64,000 nt of DNA from Seminavis robusta (taxonomy: Eukaryota; Bacillariophyta; Bacillariophyceae; Naviculales; Naviculaceae). The notes under the pieces were generated by a model. The model was not told the DNA's origin and made no database searches. It saw only the letters and a list, made by a program, of their open reading frames with translations. A program made the translations under genes and the position numbers. The stretch lies in NCBI GenBank assembly GCA_903772945.1, contig CAICTM010000210.1:27368-91367 (forward strand). Direction: 5' to 3'. Positions 61,101 through 63,984 of this stretch are shown in pieces. Numbering within the stretch: position 1 is the stretch's first letter; every line of letters starts with the position of its first letter.

Positions 61101-63984
61101 TTTGGTGGAACCATTCTTTCCTCAACCAAATCACAACATCATCAACCACCCTTCCTTCTTCTTCTCACGAGGGACAATACCTGATGGCATTGGAGCACCA
61201 GGTACCTGGCATCAAGCTGTATCAAGGAGTGGGTTCATCTAGCTTCGCCGTATCAGGTTGGTTTTTTCTCAACCAGTCAACAGCATCATCCATGAAATTC
61301 TTCTTTGCCTGGGGGGTTTTCTTCTTGGGCATTGGAACACCAGTCAAATCTGAGAGGGCTTCAAGAGTGGGTTCATCCAGTTCTTCCTCTGGAACACCAT
61401 TCTTCCTCAGCCAATCAAGTAGAGTACATCGTCAACACCTGTCTTCTTTGTCTCACGAGATACCACACCAGGCAACACAGGTGCACCAGGTATGTTCATT
61501 AGACTGTCAAGAGTAGGTTCATCAAGCTTGGATGTATCTGGTGTGTTCTTTCGCAGCCAGTCTACACTATCCTCCAAAAACTTCTTCTTGTCCTTTGGTG
61601 TATCCTTCTTGGGCATTGGGACACCCGTCAGATTTGATAGGGCTTCAAGGGTGGGTTCATCAGGGACATCGTCAGGAGCACCATTCTTCCTTAGCCAGTC
61701 CACAACATCATCAACCCCCTCTTTCTTTGTTTCACGAGGCACAACTCCAGAAGGCATAGGGGCACCTGGTACCTGCATGATACTGTCAAGAGTTGGCTCA
61801 TCAAGCTTGGAAGTGTCTGGTTTATTGGTTCGTAACCAGTCAACCACATCATCCATCAATTGCTTGGAATCAGGAGCCAGTTTCTTAGGAAGTGGGAATC
61901 CAGTCATAGTTGCTAGGGCCTCCAAAGTAGGTTCATCAATCTCATCCTTTGGTGGACCATTCTTCCTAAACCAATCAACAACATCCTCAACACCCTCTTT
62001 CTTCTTCTCACGAGGGACAATACCTGATGGCATGGGAGCACCAGGTACCTGCATCAAGCTGTCCAGAGTGGGTTCATCTAGCTTCGCCGTATCAGGTTGG
62101 TTCTTTCTCAACCAGTCAACAGCATCATCCATGAACTTCTTCTTATCCTTTGGTGTGTCATTCTTGGGCATTGGGACACCAGTCAGATTTGATAGGGCTT
62201 CAAGAGTGGGTTCATCCAGCTCTTCCTCTGGACCACCATTCTTTCTCAGCCAATCAAGTACATCGTCAACACCTTTCTTCTTTGTCTCACGAGGAACAAC
62301 ACCAGATGGCATGGGAGCACCGGGAACCTGCAACAAACTATCAAGAGTGGGCTCATCCAGCTTGGATGTATCTGGTTTGTTCTTTCGAAGCCAGTCTACA
62401 CTATCCTCCATAAACTTTTTCTTGTCTTTGGGTGTATCCTTCTTGGGCATTGGGACCCCCGTCAGATTTGATAGGGCTTCAAGGGTGGGTTCATCAGGGA
62501 CATCTTCTGGAGCACCATTCTTCCTAAGCCAGTCCACAACATCATCAACCCCCTTCTTCTTTTTTTCACGAGGCACAACTCCAGAAGGCAATGGGGCACC
62601 TGGAACCTGCATGACACTGTCGAGAGTGGGTTCATCCAGTCTTGATGTGTCTGGTTTATTGGTTCGCAACCAATCAACCACATCTGTTGACGAGCTGGTT
62701 CAGAATCTTGAAACAGACTGCTTGGGGAGCGGAAATCCAGTCACTGTGGCTAGAGCCTCCAGAGTGGGTTCGTCAATTTCTTTATTTGGTGGACCATTCT
62801 TCCTCAACCAATCAACAACATCATCAACGCCCTCCCTTCTTCTTTCTTCGCGAGGGATAATAACCTGATGCATTGGAGCCACCAGGTACCTGGCATCAAG
62901 CTCTGTCAAGGAGTTGCGGTTTCATCTGCTTCGCCGTATCAGGTTGGTTCTTTCTCAACCAGTCAACAGCATCATCCACGAGCTTCTTCTTTGCTTCAGG
63001 GGTCTTCTTCTTGGGCATTGTAACACCAGTCAAATCTGAGAGGGCTTCAAGAGTGGCTTCATCCAGCTCTTCCTCAGGGGCGCCATTCTTCCTGAGCCAA
63101 TCAAACACATCCTCAACACCCTTCTTCTTATCCTCACGAGGCACAACTCCAGAAGGCATAGGTGCACCTGGAACCTGCAACAGACTGTCAAGGGTTGGTT
63201 CATCAAGCTTGGATGTATCTGGTGTGTTCTTTCGAAGCCAGTCAACACTATCCTCCATAAACCTCTTCTTGTCCTTTGGTGTGTCCTTCTTGGGCATTGG
63301 GACACCAGTCAGATTTGATAGGGCTTCAAGTGTGGGTTCTTCAGTGGAAATCGGTCACCGCGCGCGGTGTTCCTCGCTGAGTCCAGCCTGCATTACATTC
63401 AACCCCTTCGTTGGTCTCTTTCGGGGCACAACTTAGAAGGCATAGGGGACCAATGGAACTCTATGCACGCGGATTATCTGTCAAGGGTTGGTTCATCAAG
63501 CTTGGAAGTGTCTGGTTTGTTGGTTCGTAACCAGTCAACCACATCATCCATCAATTGCTTGGAATCAGGAGCCAGTTTCTTAGGAAGTGGGAATCCAGTC
63601 ATAGTTGCTAGGGCCTCCAAAGTAGGTTCATCAATCTCATCCTTTGGTGGACCATTCTTCCTCAACCAATCAACAACATCATCAACACCCTCCTTCTTCT
63701 TCTCACGAGGGACAATACCTGATGGCATTGGAGCACAAGGTACCTGCATCAAGCTGTCAAGAGGTGGGTGCATCTAGCTTCGCCGTATCAGGTTGGTTCT
63801 TTCTCAACCAGTCAACAGCATCATCCATGAACTTCTTCTTTGCCTCAGGGGTTCTTCTTCTTGGCATTGGACAGCCAGTCAAATCTGAGAGGCTTTCAAG
63901 TGAGGTGAATAACAGAGCTGGGTCAGGTTTACATGTGCAGATCTGTGCGCCTTCGCCGAATCTGTGGGCATATATATATATCAT
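30971..63984 (-). CDS. titin-sized repeat protein with C-terminal leucine-rich repeats (one gene, frame interrupted)
   Basis: I read 63984-30971 as one minus-strand gene whose 5' end is unclear or beyond the window. The repeat arrays, the spacer and the LRR tail follow each other without a gap, and both repeat classes share one frame in the 37158-42035 stretch. Order: DWLRKN repeats, Pro/Gly repeats, acidic linker, one hydrophobic segment (VWSGLQAGLLGAVATAAAM, about 32510-32575), Cys-containing cap, LRRs. If the indels are errors, the product exceeds 10,500 residues. In diatoms, LRR proteins often have a disordered N-terminus, one membrane helix and an outer LRR domain. By that analogy the repeat arrays would be cytoplasmic and the LRRs extracellular or lumenal; a secreted adhesive or structural protein is the alternative. 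Interruptions lie near 37.28, 42.07, 43.64, 45.6-46.6, 52.3-53.3, 60.7-61.4, 62.7-62.9 and 63.3-63.5 kb. Confidence 0.65.
32700..39000 (-). repeat. Pro/Gly-rich 45-residue tandem repeat array
   Basis: About 45 units of roughly 135 bp. Core: (G/W)-(A/W)-D-W-(A/S)-R followed by a 38-residue Pro/Gly/Glu linker with GPFDGPGIPGGP and P-R-E-G. Toward the C-terminal end (about 32.8-33.2 kb) the core changes to GFDFSRSVPP. Confidence 0.85.
35110..35640 (-). repeat. segmental duplicate of about 36998-37530 in the Pro/Gly array
   Basis: Roughly 500 bp nearly identical to a block 1.89 kb to the right, starting at AGGACCTCCAAGGCC. The right copy lacks one G near 37276, which causes the frame break there. 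Confidence 0.75.
37158..42035 (-). CDS. giant gene, segment with the switch between repeat classes
   Basis: A continuous minus-strand frame of 1625 codons; the apparent start is a TTG inside a repeat, so this is not an independent gene. The upstream two-thirds encode DWLRKN-type repeats with an older, more diverged look (IDWLRKNNPRPESIDNPT, VDWLRRNNPNTDRLDEP). Through a transition at about 39240-38950 (WLRNKGPGGEGED, then NWLRNKGTGIDEDDI, then WDWNRNVPKENLE) the frame passes into Pro/Gly repeats. It ends near 37276, where one G is missing compared with the duplicate at about 35389; after this shift the reading continues in the frame of the C-terminal segment. Confidence 0.75.
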   Translation of the reverse strand: MPRQSRKKPMEDAIDWMRHNEPNPEDVDEPTMEALSNLSGMPLPKKRTPDEKKKFVEDAVDWVRRNNPDVDKHLDYPTVERVANLAGIPLSPSVMPRDARKKTAEDAVDWLRSNKPNPDEIDEPTMEALSKLTGLPMPKKMTPVEKKTFVDDVVDWIRNNNPDLDNLDNPTTEALQNLHGPGSPRGPQRNPTKKAVEDAIDWLRKNEPPLENVDEPTVEAFSNLTGLPLPKKKTPKEKKEFMEDSIDWLRRNNPDLSKIDNPTAKGVTKLAGVPMPMSRKTKKQIVDDTVEWLRKNEPEPRNLDEPTMEAFSNVTGLPIPKKKTPSERKKFVDDCVEWMRKNEPKVDDLTHDDVGKMAKLANIPLPPGSIPRDAKGEALDDAIDWLRKNNPRPESIDNPTIDALANLTGVPLPKRKTPKDKKKFVEDSVDWLRRNNPNTDRLDEPQIEKIVNLTDKPFAGGPSDETKQVLEDAIDWLRTNGPSPEKLDEPTCEAFSDLTGLPLPKNMTPRDRKKHVDECVDWLRNNNPDVENLDEPTIEKVVDAASMTMPVSKEAKQKAVQDAVDWLRKNNPPLDDIDEPTLEALSNLTGLPLPKKRSPGDKKKHVEDNIDWLRRNNPDISDVDNPTVEKVTELAGVPLPAGMQRTPAKSTLDDTVDWLRKNKPNPEDLDEPTLQALANLTGVPLPPGKLGPEEKKKVNDEVVDWLRKNQPNPEDLDQPTLDALTELSGKPPPRKQIPPEEKREIIEDAIDWLRQNNPYPEDVDQPTLEALANLAGVPVPEGRIPPTEKTKAVEDAVDWLRNNNPNLQDVDEPALEELRNLAGIESPEKPTPNEKKQIVDDVVDWLRNNPPPEDVEEPALQALSNLTGLPLPRGEIPPEEKQKTLDETIDWLRKNKPDVEGADEPTVEALANLAGVPLARSPPDADKKKKAAEEALDWLRNKGPGGEGEDVSDIPRSNIPGVPLPEGAQPIDTNDAANMMNWLRNKGTGIDEDDIPDVSKENLPGPPLPGGPHDEAGRPEYPGWDWNRNVPKENLEVPEGPPFGGVDLPGQPGSSPRDATTREPDSPGWDWARSIPRDQVPGPEPGGPLGGPGVPGGPGQAPREGMDQPDISGWDWYRGKPRDGVDGPGPASPFDGPGHPGGPDEVPRDGLPSDESPGWDWARGKPRETLPGPDSGPFDGPGAPSGPSSMPREGEPTDTDISGWDWNRNKPREGVGGPTPVQPHDGPGLPGQASPTEEEPGKPDSPNWDWSRNLPREELKGPKPLGPFDGPGIPGKGPHENTQGQHPDAPGWDWTRNKPIDGPLDEGSVTPFSGPEHPGGPDSKPRDGKPTDQGSPGWDWNRNQPRESLSLPQSTSTPDVPGTGGPATAPRDGTSKPTDEPGPDWARALPPGPVPGPEPAGPFDGPGIPGGPEKAPREGTDQPDEPGADWSRGAPGEQVPGPEHVGPLDGPGIPGGPGQVPREGIDQPEEPGADWARGPPKEQVPGPEAGGPFEGPGIPGGPGQVPREGTDQPDEPGADWARGAPGDQVPGPEPTGPFDGPGIPGGPSKMPKPGEHPEAPGWDWSRGQPKEQLPGPDMLPRKEPAQQEHQAAFQGMVPQEMKMDLVLTGPDPDPRTRLKALSQFQ
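41974..43635 (-). CDS. giant gene, DWLRKN segment (553 codons)
   Basis: A continuous frame of DWLRKN repeats, linked to the next segment by at least two small indels near 42050-42100, where a degenerate DEPT block can be followed across frames. It is largely a duplicate of 49077-50366. Confidence 0.65.
   Translation of the reverse strand: MDEPVLQGLSNVTGVPLPSRMTPKEKKKFTEDTVDWLRKNEPNLSEMDEPTLESAMQVPGAPLPPGVVAREDKKAAVEDVVDWLRKNGPPKDEVEEPTIVALSNLTGIPVPKKMTPNEKKKYVEDSVDWMRKNEPDLSKLDEPTLDSLMQIPGAPSLPVLPREAKKKAVQDVVDWLRKNEPKPEDLDVPIAEALSNLTGVPLPKKMTPNEKKKFVEDTVDWVRKNEPDFSKLNEPELDNVVQIPGAPLPPGVVPRETKKAAVDDVVDWLRKNGPPKDDLSEPEVEALSNLTGVPMPKKMTPKEKKRVVEDSVDWLRSNKPDLSKVDEPSLDSLMNIPQGPVPQGGPHTVKMKAMEDSIDWIRKNNPNLEKVDEPTVEAFSNLTGLPVPRRMTPESKKKFMEDAVDWIRRNNPDIEKNLDSPTVARVTNVANVRLPPGTLADDEPTKAVEDAVDWLRKNGPIPEEVDEPALGALSNLTGMPIPKKLTPDEKKKLVEDSIDWLRSHNPDTSNLEMSQQLEEYFKAGRCSNLIAWGVAKTITQETHGRCHRLDEAQ
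42713..43985 (-). repeat. segmental duplicate of 49077-50366
   Basis: About 1.27 kb is nearly identical to the block 6.36 kb to the right, apart from one ~95-bp diverged stretch (near 42900-42960), a 33-bp deletion and a few single-base losses. Confidence 0.8.
43599..45590 (-). CDS. giant gene, DWLRKN segment (663 codons)
   Basis: A continuous frame of about 14 repeats. It breaks at 43638 by a single missing base relative to the duplicate at about 49997. Around 43790 it lacks 33 bp (eleven residues of one helix) that the duplicate has. Confidence 0.65.
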   Translation of the reverse strand: MVDWLRKNGPPQEDIDTPVVEALAKLAGVPLPKKATPSEKKKVVDDVVDWLRKNEPNLSEVDEPTLDTLMQVPGAPMPAGVIPRDTKKKGVEDVVDWLRRNGPPRDEVDEPTLKALSNMTGVPMPRKKTPKEKQRVLEDTIDWLRKNEPDLSELDEPTLDGVLQIPGAPKTPGIVPRETKKKAVADTIDWLRKNGPPSEIPDEPTLEALSNLVGVTLPQKITPEEKRKFVEDSVDWIRKNEPEISEMDEPTLENLLKVPGAPLPPGASPRQVKTRAAEDVVDWLRKNGPPKEELDEPVVEALSNVTGMPMPKRTSPEDKKQAVEDTIDWLRSNEPDLSELDGPTLDSIMQVPGAPMPPGVTPRDVKKKQVEDVVDWLRKNGPPSELEQPVADALSQLTGVPLPNFTPEKTKKFSEDAVDWLRKNKPNLSELDEPTLDTLLQVPGAPVPRGVVPREKKKKAVGDVIDWLRQNGPPSEDLDTPIVGALSNLTGVPLPKKLSPEEKGRFVEDTVDWLRKNEPDLSKLDEPTMDSMLELPGGPVPSPVLPKDAKVKAAEDVVDWLRKNGPPSDDVDEPIIEALSDLTGVPLPKKKTPKDKKRKNKPDVAEMDEPHLDSLMHVPGAPLPPGVVPRNKEEGCADVVDWLRKNGPPREEWTSLCCKGCPM
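45590..46640 (-). pseudogene. giant gene, interrupted DWLRKN repeats
   Basis: DWLRKN repeats can be followed across all three minus-strand frames, with many one- or two-base indels and some losses. It is either badly sequenced or a decayed block inside the array. Confidence 0.6.
46636..52341 (-). CDS. giant gene, DWLRKN segment (1901 codons)
   Basis: About 41 uninterrupted repeat units in one frame. Most follow the A/B alternation: A halves end LTGVPMPKKKTPKEKKKF, B halves end VPGAPMPSGVVPRETKKKG. Neighbouring units use different codons for the same residues (Arg of DWLR as AGG, CGA, CGC or CGG; Leu as CTC, TTG, CTT or CTG), which supports constraint on the protein. Confidence 0.8.
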   Translation of the reverse strand: MTAFAVPGAPMPTGVVPRETKKKGVDDVLDWLRPEEELDEPTLEALSDLTGVPMPKKKTPQTKKEFLEDTVDWLRKNEPNPSKLDEPALDSLLQVPGAPLPAGVVPRETKKKVVDDVVDWLRKNGGPDEEVDEPTLEALSDLTGVPMPKKNTPKMKKEFMEDVVDWLRKNEPDTSKLDEPTLDSIMNLPGSPLPPGLVAKKPKSKVVEDVLDWLRHNGPPGDELDEPTVEALANLAGVPVKKSMIPAEKQKFVEDAVDWVRKNKPDLGDIDEPTLEQIMKVPQSLLPEGTVPKTMKQNVANDVIDWLRKNGPPSDVIDEPSIEALSNVTGVPIPKRRSPKDKKRFMEDSVDWLRKNEPSTSNFDEPTLDGLIHIPGAPLPPQILPRDVKKDAADDVVDWLRKNGPPEQVPDEPILEALSDLTGIPMPKKKTPKEKKKFMEDTVDWLRKNEPDLSVLEEPTLEAIMQVPGATLPAGVTPRDTKKKAVEDILDWMRTNPPSAEQVDEPILETLSNVSGIPLPGQMNPSDKKKFVEESVDWIRKNKPDLSKLDGPTLDSLMQVPGAELPRGIVPRDAKKKQVEDVVDWLRKNGPPMDDTDMPTLEAFSKLTDLPLPERMTPEEKKKYKQDTVDWLRKNEPDISKLDEPTLDILTDVPTKPLPSPVLPKDAKVKAAEDVVDWLRKNGPPSDDVDEPIIEALSDLTGVPLPKKKTPKDKKKFMEDTIDWLRKNKPDVAEMDEPHLDSLMHVPGAPLPPGVVPRETKKKGVADVVDWLRKNGPPREELDEPVLQGLSNVTGVPLPSRMTPKEKKKFTEDTVDWLRKNEPNLSEMDEPTLESAMQVPGAPLPPGVVAREDKKAAVEDVVDWLRKNGPPKDEVEEPTIDALSNLTGIPVPKKMTPNEKKKYVEDSVDWMRKNEPDLSKLDEPTLDSLMQIPGAPSLPVLPREAKKKAVQDVVDWLRKNEPKPEDLDVPIAEALSNLTGVPLPKKMTPNEKKKFVEDTVDWVRKNEPDVEDLDEPTLDNLLQVPGAPLPPGVVPRETKKAAVDDVVDWLRKNGPPKDDLSEPEVEALANLTGVPMPKKMTPKEKKRVVEDSVDWLRKNEPDVANLDEPSLDAMLQIPGSPNLPSTPSKESKKKAVEDVVDWLRKNGTPGEELDKPALEALSNLTGIPMPKRKTPDEKRRFVDDNVEWLRKNKPEVSELDEPTLDGLLQLPGAPVPPGVLPRDEKKKAVEDVMDWLRKNGPPPTDLDEPVVEALANLTGVPLPKKTTPAERQKFVDDAVDWIRKGKPDVSKLDEPSLDRLMQMPGAPLPPEALPRKTKEVAAQDVVDWLRTNGPPSGDLEEPSLEALSNVTGVPLPKRATPEDKKKFVEDSVDWLRKNTPDTSKLDEPALESLLQVPGAPTLAAVVPRDTKKKGVDDVVDWLRKNGPPEDVPDEPTLEALSDLTGVPMPKKKTPHTKKKFMDEIVDWLRKNEPDVSGLDEPTLDSIMQVPGAPMPSGVVPRDSKKKGVDDVVDWLRKNGPPEDVPDEPTLEALSDLTGVPVPKKKTPKDKKKFMEDTVDWLRKNSPNTSKLDEPTLDSLLQVPGAPMPPGVMPRDKKKEFVKDVIDWLRKNGPPEDLPDEPTLDALSDVSGVPMPKSRTPEDKKKFVKDVVDWVRQGGPGLSRLDEPTLDSIMQVPGAPMPSGVVPRDTKKKGVDDVVDWLRKNGPPEDAPDEPTLEALSDLTGVPIPKRKTPKEKKNFMEDTVDWLRKNEPDTSKLDEPTLDSLLQVPGAPMPSGVVPRDVKKRGVDDVVDWLRKNGPPEEVPRDNGSPEHEVDEPTLQALSNLTGVPMPKRKTPKEKKKFIEDTVDWLRKNEPDTSKLDEPTLDSLLQVPGAPMPSGVVPRKQRKGVKDVVDWLRRMPP
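49077..50366 (-). repeat. segmental duplicate of 42713-43985
   Basis: The intact member of the pair; its reading frame is uninterrupted. Confidence 0.8.
52341..53324 (-). pseudogene. giant gene, interrupted DWLRKN repeats
   Basis: Repeats continue at the nucleotide level with frequent small deletions (for example around 52610, 52860-52900, 53010-53040 and 53290-53330), so no frame stays open beyond about 150 codons. Confidence 0.6.
53324..60727 (-). CDS. giant gene, longest intact DWLRKN segment (2467 codons)
   Basis: About 53 repeat units in one uninterrupted frame, the best evidence that the array is a real coding region. The unit is built on xxVDWLRKNxPDxxxLDEPT followed by L-x-x-L and G-x-P-x-P. 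Predicted by pattern, each unit has two amphipathic helices (around VDWLRKN and around PTLDSLLQ) joined by short loops, so an alpha-solenoid or beads-on-a-string chain is plausible. No Cys, no signal peptide and no membrane segment occur inside it. Confidence 0.85.
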   Translation of the reverse strand: MEDTVDWLRKNTPDTSKLDEPTLDSLLQVPGAPMPSGVVPRETKKKGVDDVLDWLRKNGGPEEELDEPTLEALSDLTGVPMPKKKTPQAKKKFMGDAVDWLRKNQPDTAKLDEPTLDSLMQVPGAPMPSGIVPREKKKEGVDDVVDWLRKNGPPKDEIDEPVLEALATMSGFPLPKRVISPSNQFIDDVVDWLRTNKPDASKLDEPTLDSLMQVPGAPMPSGVVPRETKKKGVDDVVDWLRKNGAPDDVPDEPTLEALSNLTGVPMPKKDTPKEKKKFMEDSVDWLRKNTPDTSKLDEPTLDSLLQVPGAPMPSGVVPRETKKKGVDDVLDWLRKNGGPEEELDEPTLEALSDLTGVPMPKKKTPQAKKKFMDDAVDWLRKNQPDTAKLDEPTLDSLMQVPGAPMPSGIVPREKKKEGVDDVVDWLRKNGPPKDEIDEPTLDALSSLTGVPLPNKLTPHEKEFMDDVVDWLRSNAPDTSVLDEPTLESLMQVPGAPMPSGVVPREAKKKGVEDVVDWLRKNGPPTNHLDEPTLEALSDLTGVPMPKRDTPKDKKKFMEDSVDWLRNNEPDVSKLDEPTLDALLQVPEAPVLPGVVKRETKKKSVEDVVDWLRKNGAPQDEMDEPTLEALTQLTGVPLPKALSPKTKRDAIEESVDWIRKNEPDLSKLDEPTLDSLMNLPGATLPPGVVPREAKKKGVEDVVDWLRKNGAPEEELDEPTLEALSDLTGVPMPKKKTPEAKKKLVDDAVDWLRKNEPNISKLDEPTLDNLMNIPSAPLTVGVMPRERKKAGAEDVVDWLRKHGVPEEEMDEPTLAALSKLSGVPMPTRKTPREKKKFTEDVVDWLRRSGPDVSKLEEPMLDSLLQIPGAPLLPVVVPREAKKRGVEDVADWLRKNGVPEDMPDEPTLEALSKLTGIPMPKIKTPKEKTRFMEDAVDWLRRNEADTSALDEPTLDSLLQVPGGPLIPGIVPRERKKQGVEDVLDWLRKNGGPDDELDEPTIEAFSILTDIPMPKMKTPKEKKKFMEDAVEWLRKNKPDTSMLDEPTLEALMQIPDAPLPAGIMPRETKKNSVEDVIDWLRKNGAPEDELDEPTLEALVDLTGVPMPMMKTPQDKKLVVEDAVDWLRKNQPDLSKLDEPTLDSLLQIPGAPLPPAIVTKEMKVKGVEDVLDWLRKNGGPEEELDEPTLEAFSTLTDIPMPKMKTPKEKKRYIEDTVDWLRKNEPDISELEGPTLDSLLQVPGAPMPAGVVPRKTKKKAVEGVVDWLRKNGAPDDVPDEPTLEALSNLTGVPMPKRRTPNEKKQFMEDTVDWLRKNEPETSELDEPTLDSLMNIPGAPVLPGVVSRETKKRAVEDVVDWIRKHGAPEEELDEPTLEALSSLSGVPMPKMKTPEDKKMFVEDAVDWLRKGSPDVQELDEPVLEALMQIPGAPLPPAIVPRGTKKKGVENVLDWLRKNGPPSDELDEPTLETLSDLSGVPLPKRMTPDEKEKFMSDVVDWVRKNQPDLSELDEPTLDSLLQVPGGPLLPGVVPRKTKKKGVEDVVDWLRKNGPPPSDLDEPTLDALSDLTGVPLPKRKTPKDKQRFVEDAVDWLRTNEPDTSKLDEPTLDELMQIPGAPLPPGIIPRETKKRCVEDVVDWLRKNGAPEDEIEEPTLDALSELSGVPMPKMKTPREKKRFVEDVVDWLRKGGPDLSKIDEPTLDSLLNIPGGPQLPTVLSREAKEKGVDDILNWIRKNRPPTDDLDEPTLETLSDLSGVPLPKRMTPNEKEKFMSDVVDWVRKNQPDLSELDEPTLDSLLQVPGGPLLPGVVPRKTKKKGVEDVVDWLRKNGPPPSDLDEPTLDALSDLTGVPMPKRRTPKEKKKFMEDTVDWLRKNEPDTSKLDEPALDSLMQVPGGPTLPGVVPRTTKKKGVEDVVDWLRKNGAPEEELDEPTLEALSELTGVPMPKKKNPETKKKLVDDAVDWLRKNQPDTSNLGEPTLDRLLTIPGGPQLPLPVSRTTKKKGVDDVVDWLRKNGAPEDVPDEPTLEALSDMTGVPMPKMKTPEEKKKFMDDTVDWLRKNSPDTSKLDEPTLDSLLQVPGAPMPSGVVPRDTKKKGVDDVVDWLRKNGPPDDIPDGPTLEALSNLTGVPMPKRKTPKEKKKFMEDSVDWLRKNTPDTSKLDEPTLDSLLQFPGAPMPSGVVPRDTKKKGVEDVLDWLRKNGAPDDTLDEPSLEALSEVTGVPMPKKKNPKEKRKFIQDTVDWLRKGGPDLSKLDEPTLDSLLNIPGAPLPPAVLTRKSKERGVDDVVDWLRKNGPPRDELDEPTIEALSDLTGVPMPKMRTPKDKEQFMDDVVDWLRKNSPETSQLDEPTLDSLFQVPGAPMPAGVVPRDTKKKGVDDVVDWLRKNGPPDDLPDEPTLEALSDLTGVPMPKKKTPETKKKFMDDTVDWLRKNTPDTSKLDEPTLDSLMQVQVLLCLQVWFLVRRRKRVLRML
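60727..61407 (-). pseudogene. giant gene, interrupted DWLRKN repeats
   Basis: Near-copy of the flanking 837-bp units with single-base insertions (for example extra bases around 60734, 61100-61160 and 61207-61230), which break the frame. Confidence 0.6.
61407..62681 (-). CDS. giant gene, DWLRKN segment (424 codons)
   Basis: A continuous frame containing one and a half copies of the 837-bp higher-order unit, including the distinctive FPLPKKLAPDSKQLMDD variant. Confidence 0.7.
   Translation of the reverse strand: MVDWLRTNKPDTSRLDEPTLDSVMQVPGAPLPSGVVPREKKKKGVDDVVDWLRKNGAPEDVPDEPTLEALSNLTGVPMPKKDTPKDKKKFMEDSVDWLRKNKPDTSKLDEPTLDSLLQVPGAPMPSGVVPRETKKKGVDDVLDWLRKNGGPEEELDEPTLEALSNLTGVPMPKNDTPKDKKKFMDDAVDWLRKNQPDTAKLDEPTLDSLMQVPGAPMPSGIVPREKKKEGVEDVVDWFRKNGPPKDEIDEPTLEALATMTGFPLPKKLAPDSKQLMDDVVDWLRTNKPDTSKLDEPTLDSIMQVPGAPMPSGVVPRETKKEGVDDVVDWLRKNGAPDDVPDEPTLEALSNLTGVPMPKKDTPKDKKKFLEDSVDWLRKNTPDTSKLDEPTLDSLMNIPGAPVLPGVVSRETKKTGVDDVLYLIG
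62681..63984 (-). pseudogene. giant gene, interrupted segment at the right edge
   Basis: Three short open pieces (63297-62896, 63773-63474 and 63984-63757) carry clear DWLRKN units, separated by corrupted sequence, notably 63340-63480. There, recognisable phrases are scrambled by substitutions and indels. Beyond about 63905 the repeat stops. The last ~95 bp are non-repetitive with a short TATATATATA run, so whether the gene continues beyond the window cannot be told. Confidence 0.6.

Larger units (their letters stand above)
39000..63905 (-). repeat. DWLRKN tandem repeat array, 279-bp dimer units
   Basis: About 180 half-units of 46 and 47 codons, alternating to give a 93-residue (279-bp) period over nearly 25 kb. 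The W of DWLR and the DEPT motif are almost invariant. Confidence 0.88.
59423..63905 (-). repeat. 837-bp higher-order repeat (three dimers)
   Basis: The marker phrase CTCATCCTTTGGTGGACCA starts at 59423, 60257, 61093 (one extra T), 61941, about 62777 (degenerate) and 63636. Spacing is 834, 836, 848, 836 and 859 bp, which equals three 279-bp dimers. These are the most similar and presumably youngest copies. Confidence 0.8.

Noticed and set aside
32900-63800. Many long plus-strand open frames (up to 769 codons) opposite the giant gene
   Set aside because: They are antisense shadows. A tandem repeat without a stop in one antisense frame stays open throughout, and their Ser/Gly/Phe-rich translations just mirror the DWLRKN codons. 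They have no signal, domain or codon variation pattern of their own.
39000-63905. Regular direct repeats as a CRISPR array or satellite DNA
   Set aside because: The repeats are contiguous, coding, 279 bp long and vary synonymously; there are no short identical repeats with unique spacers.
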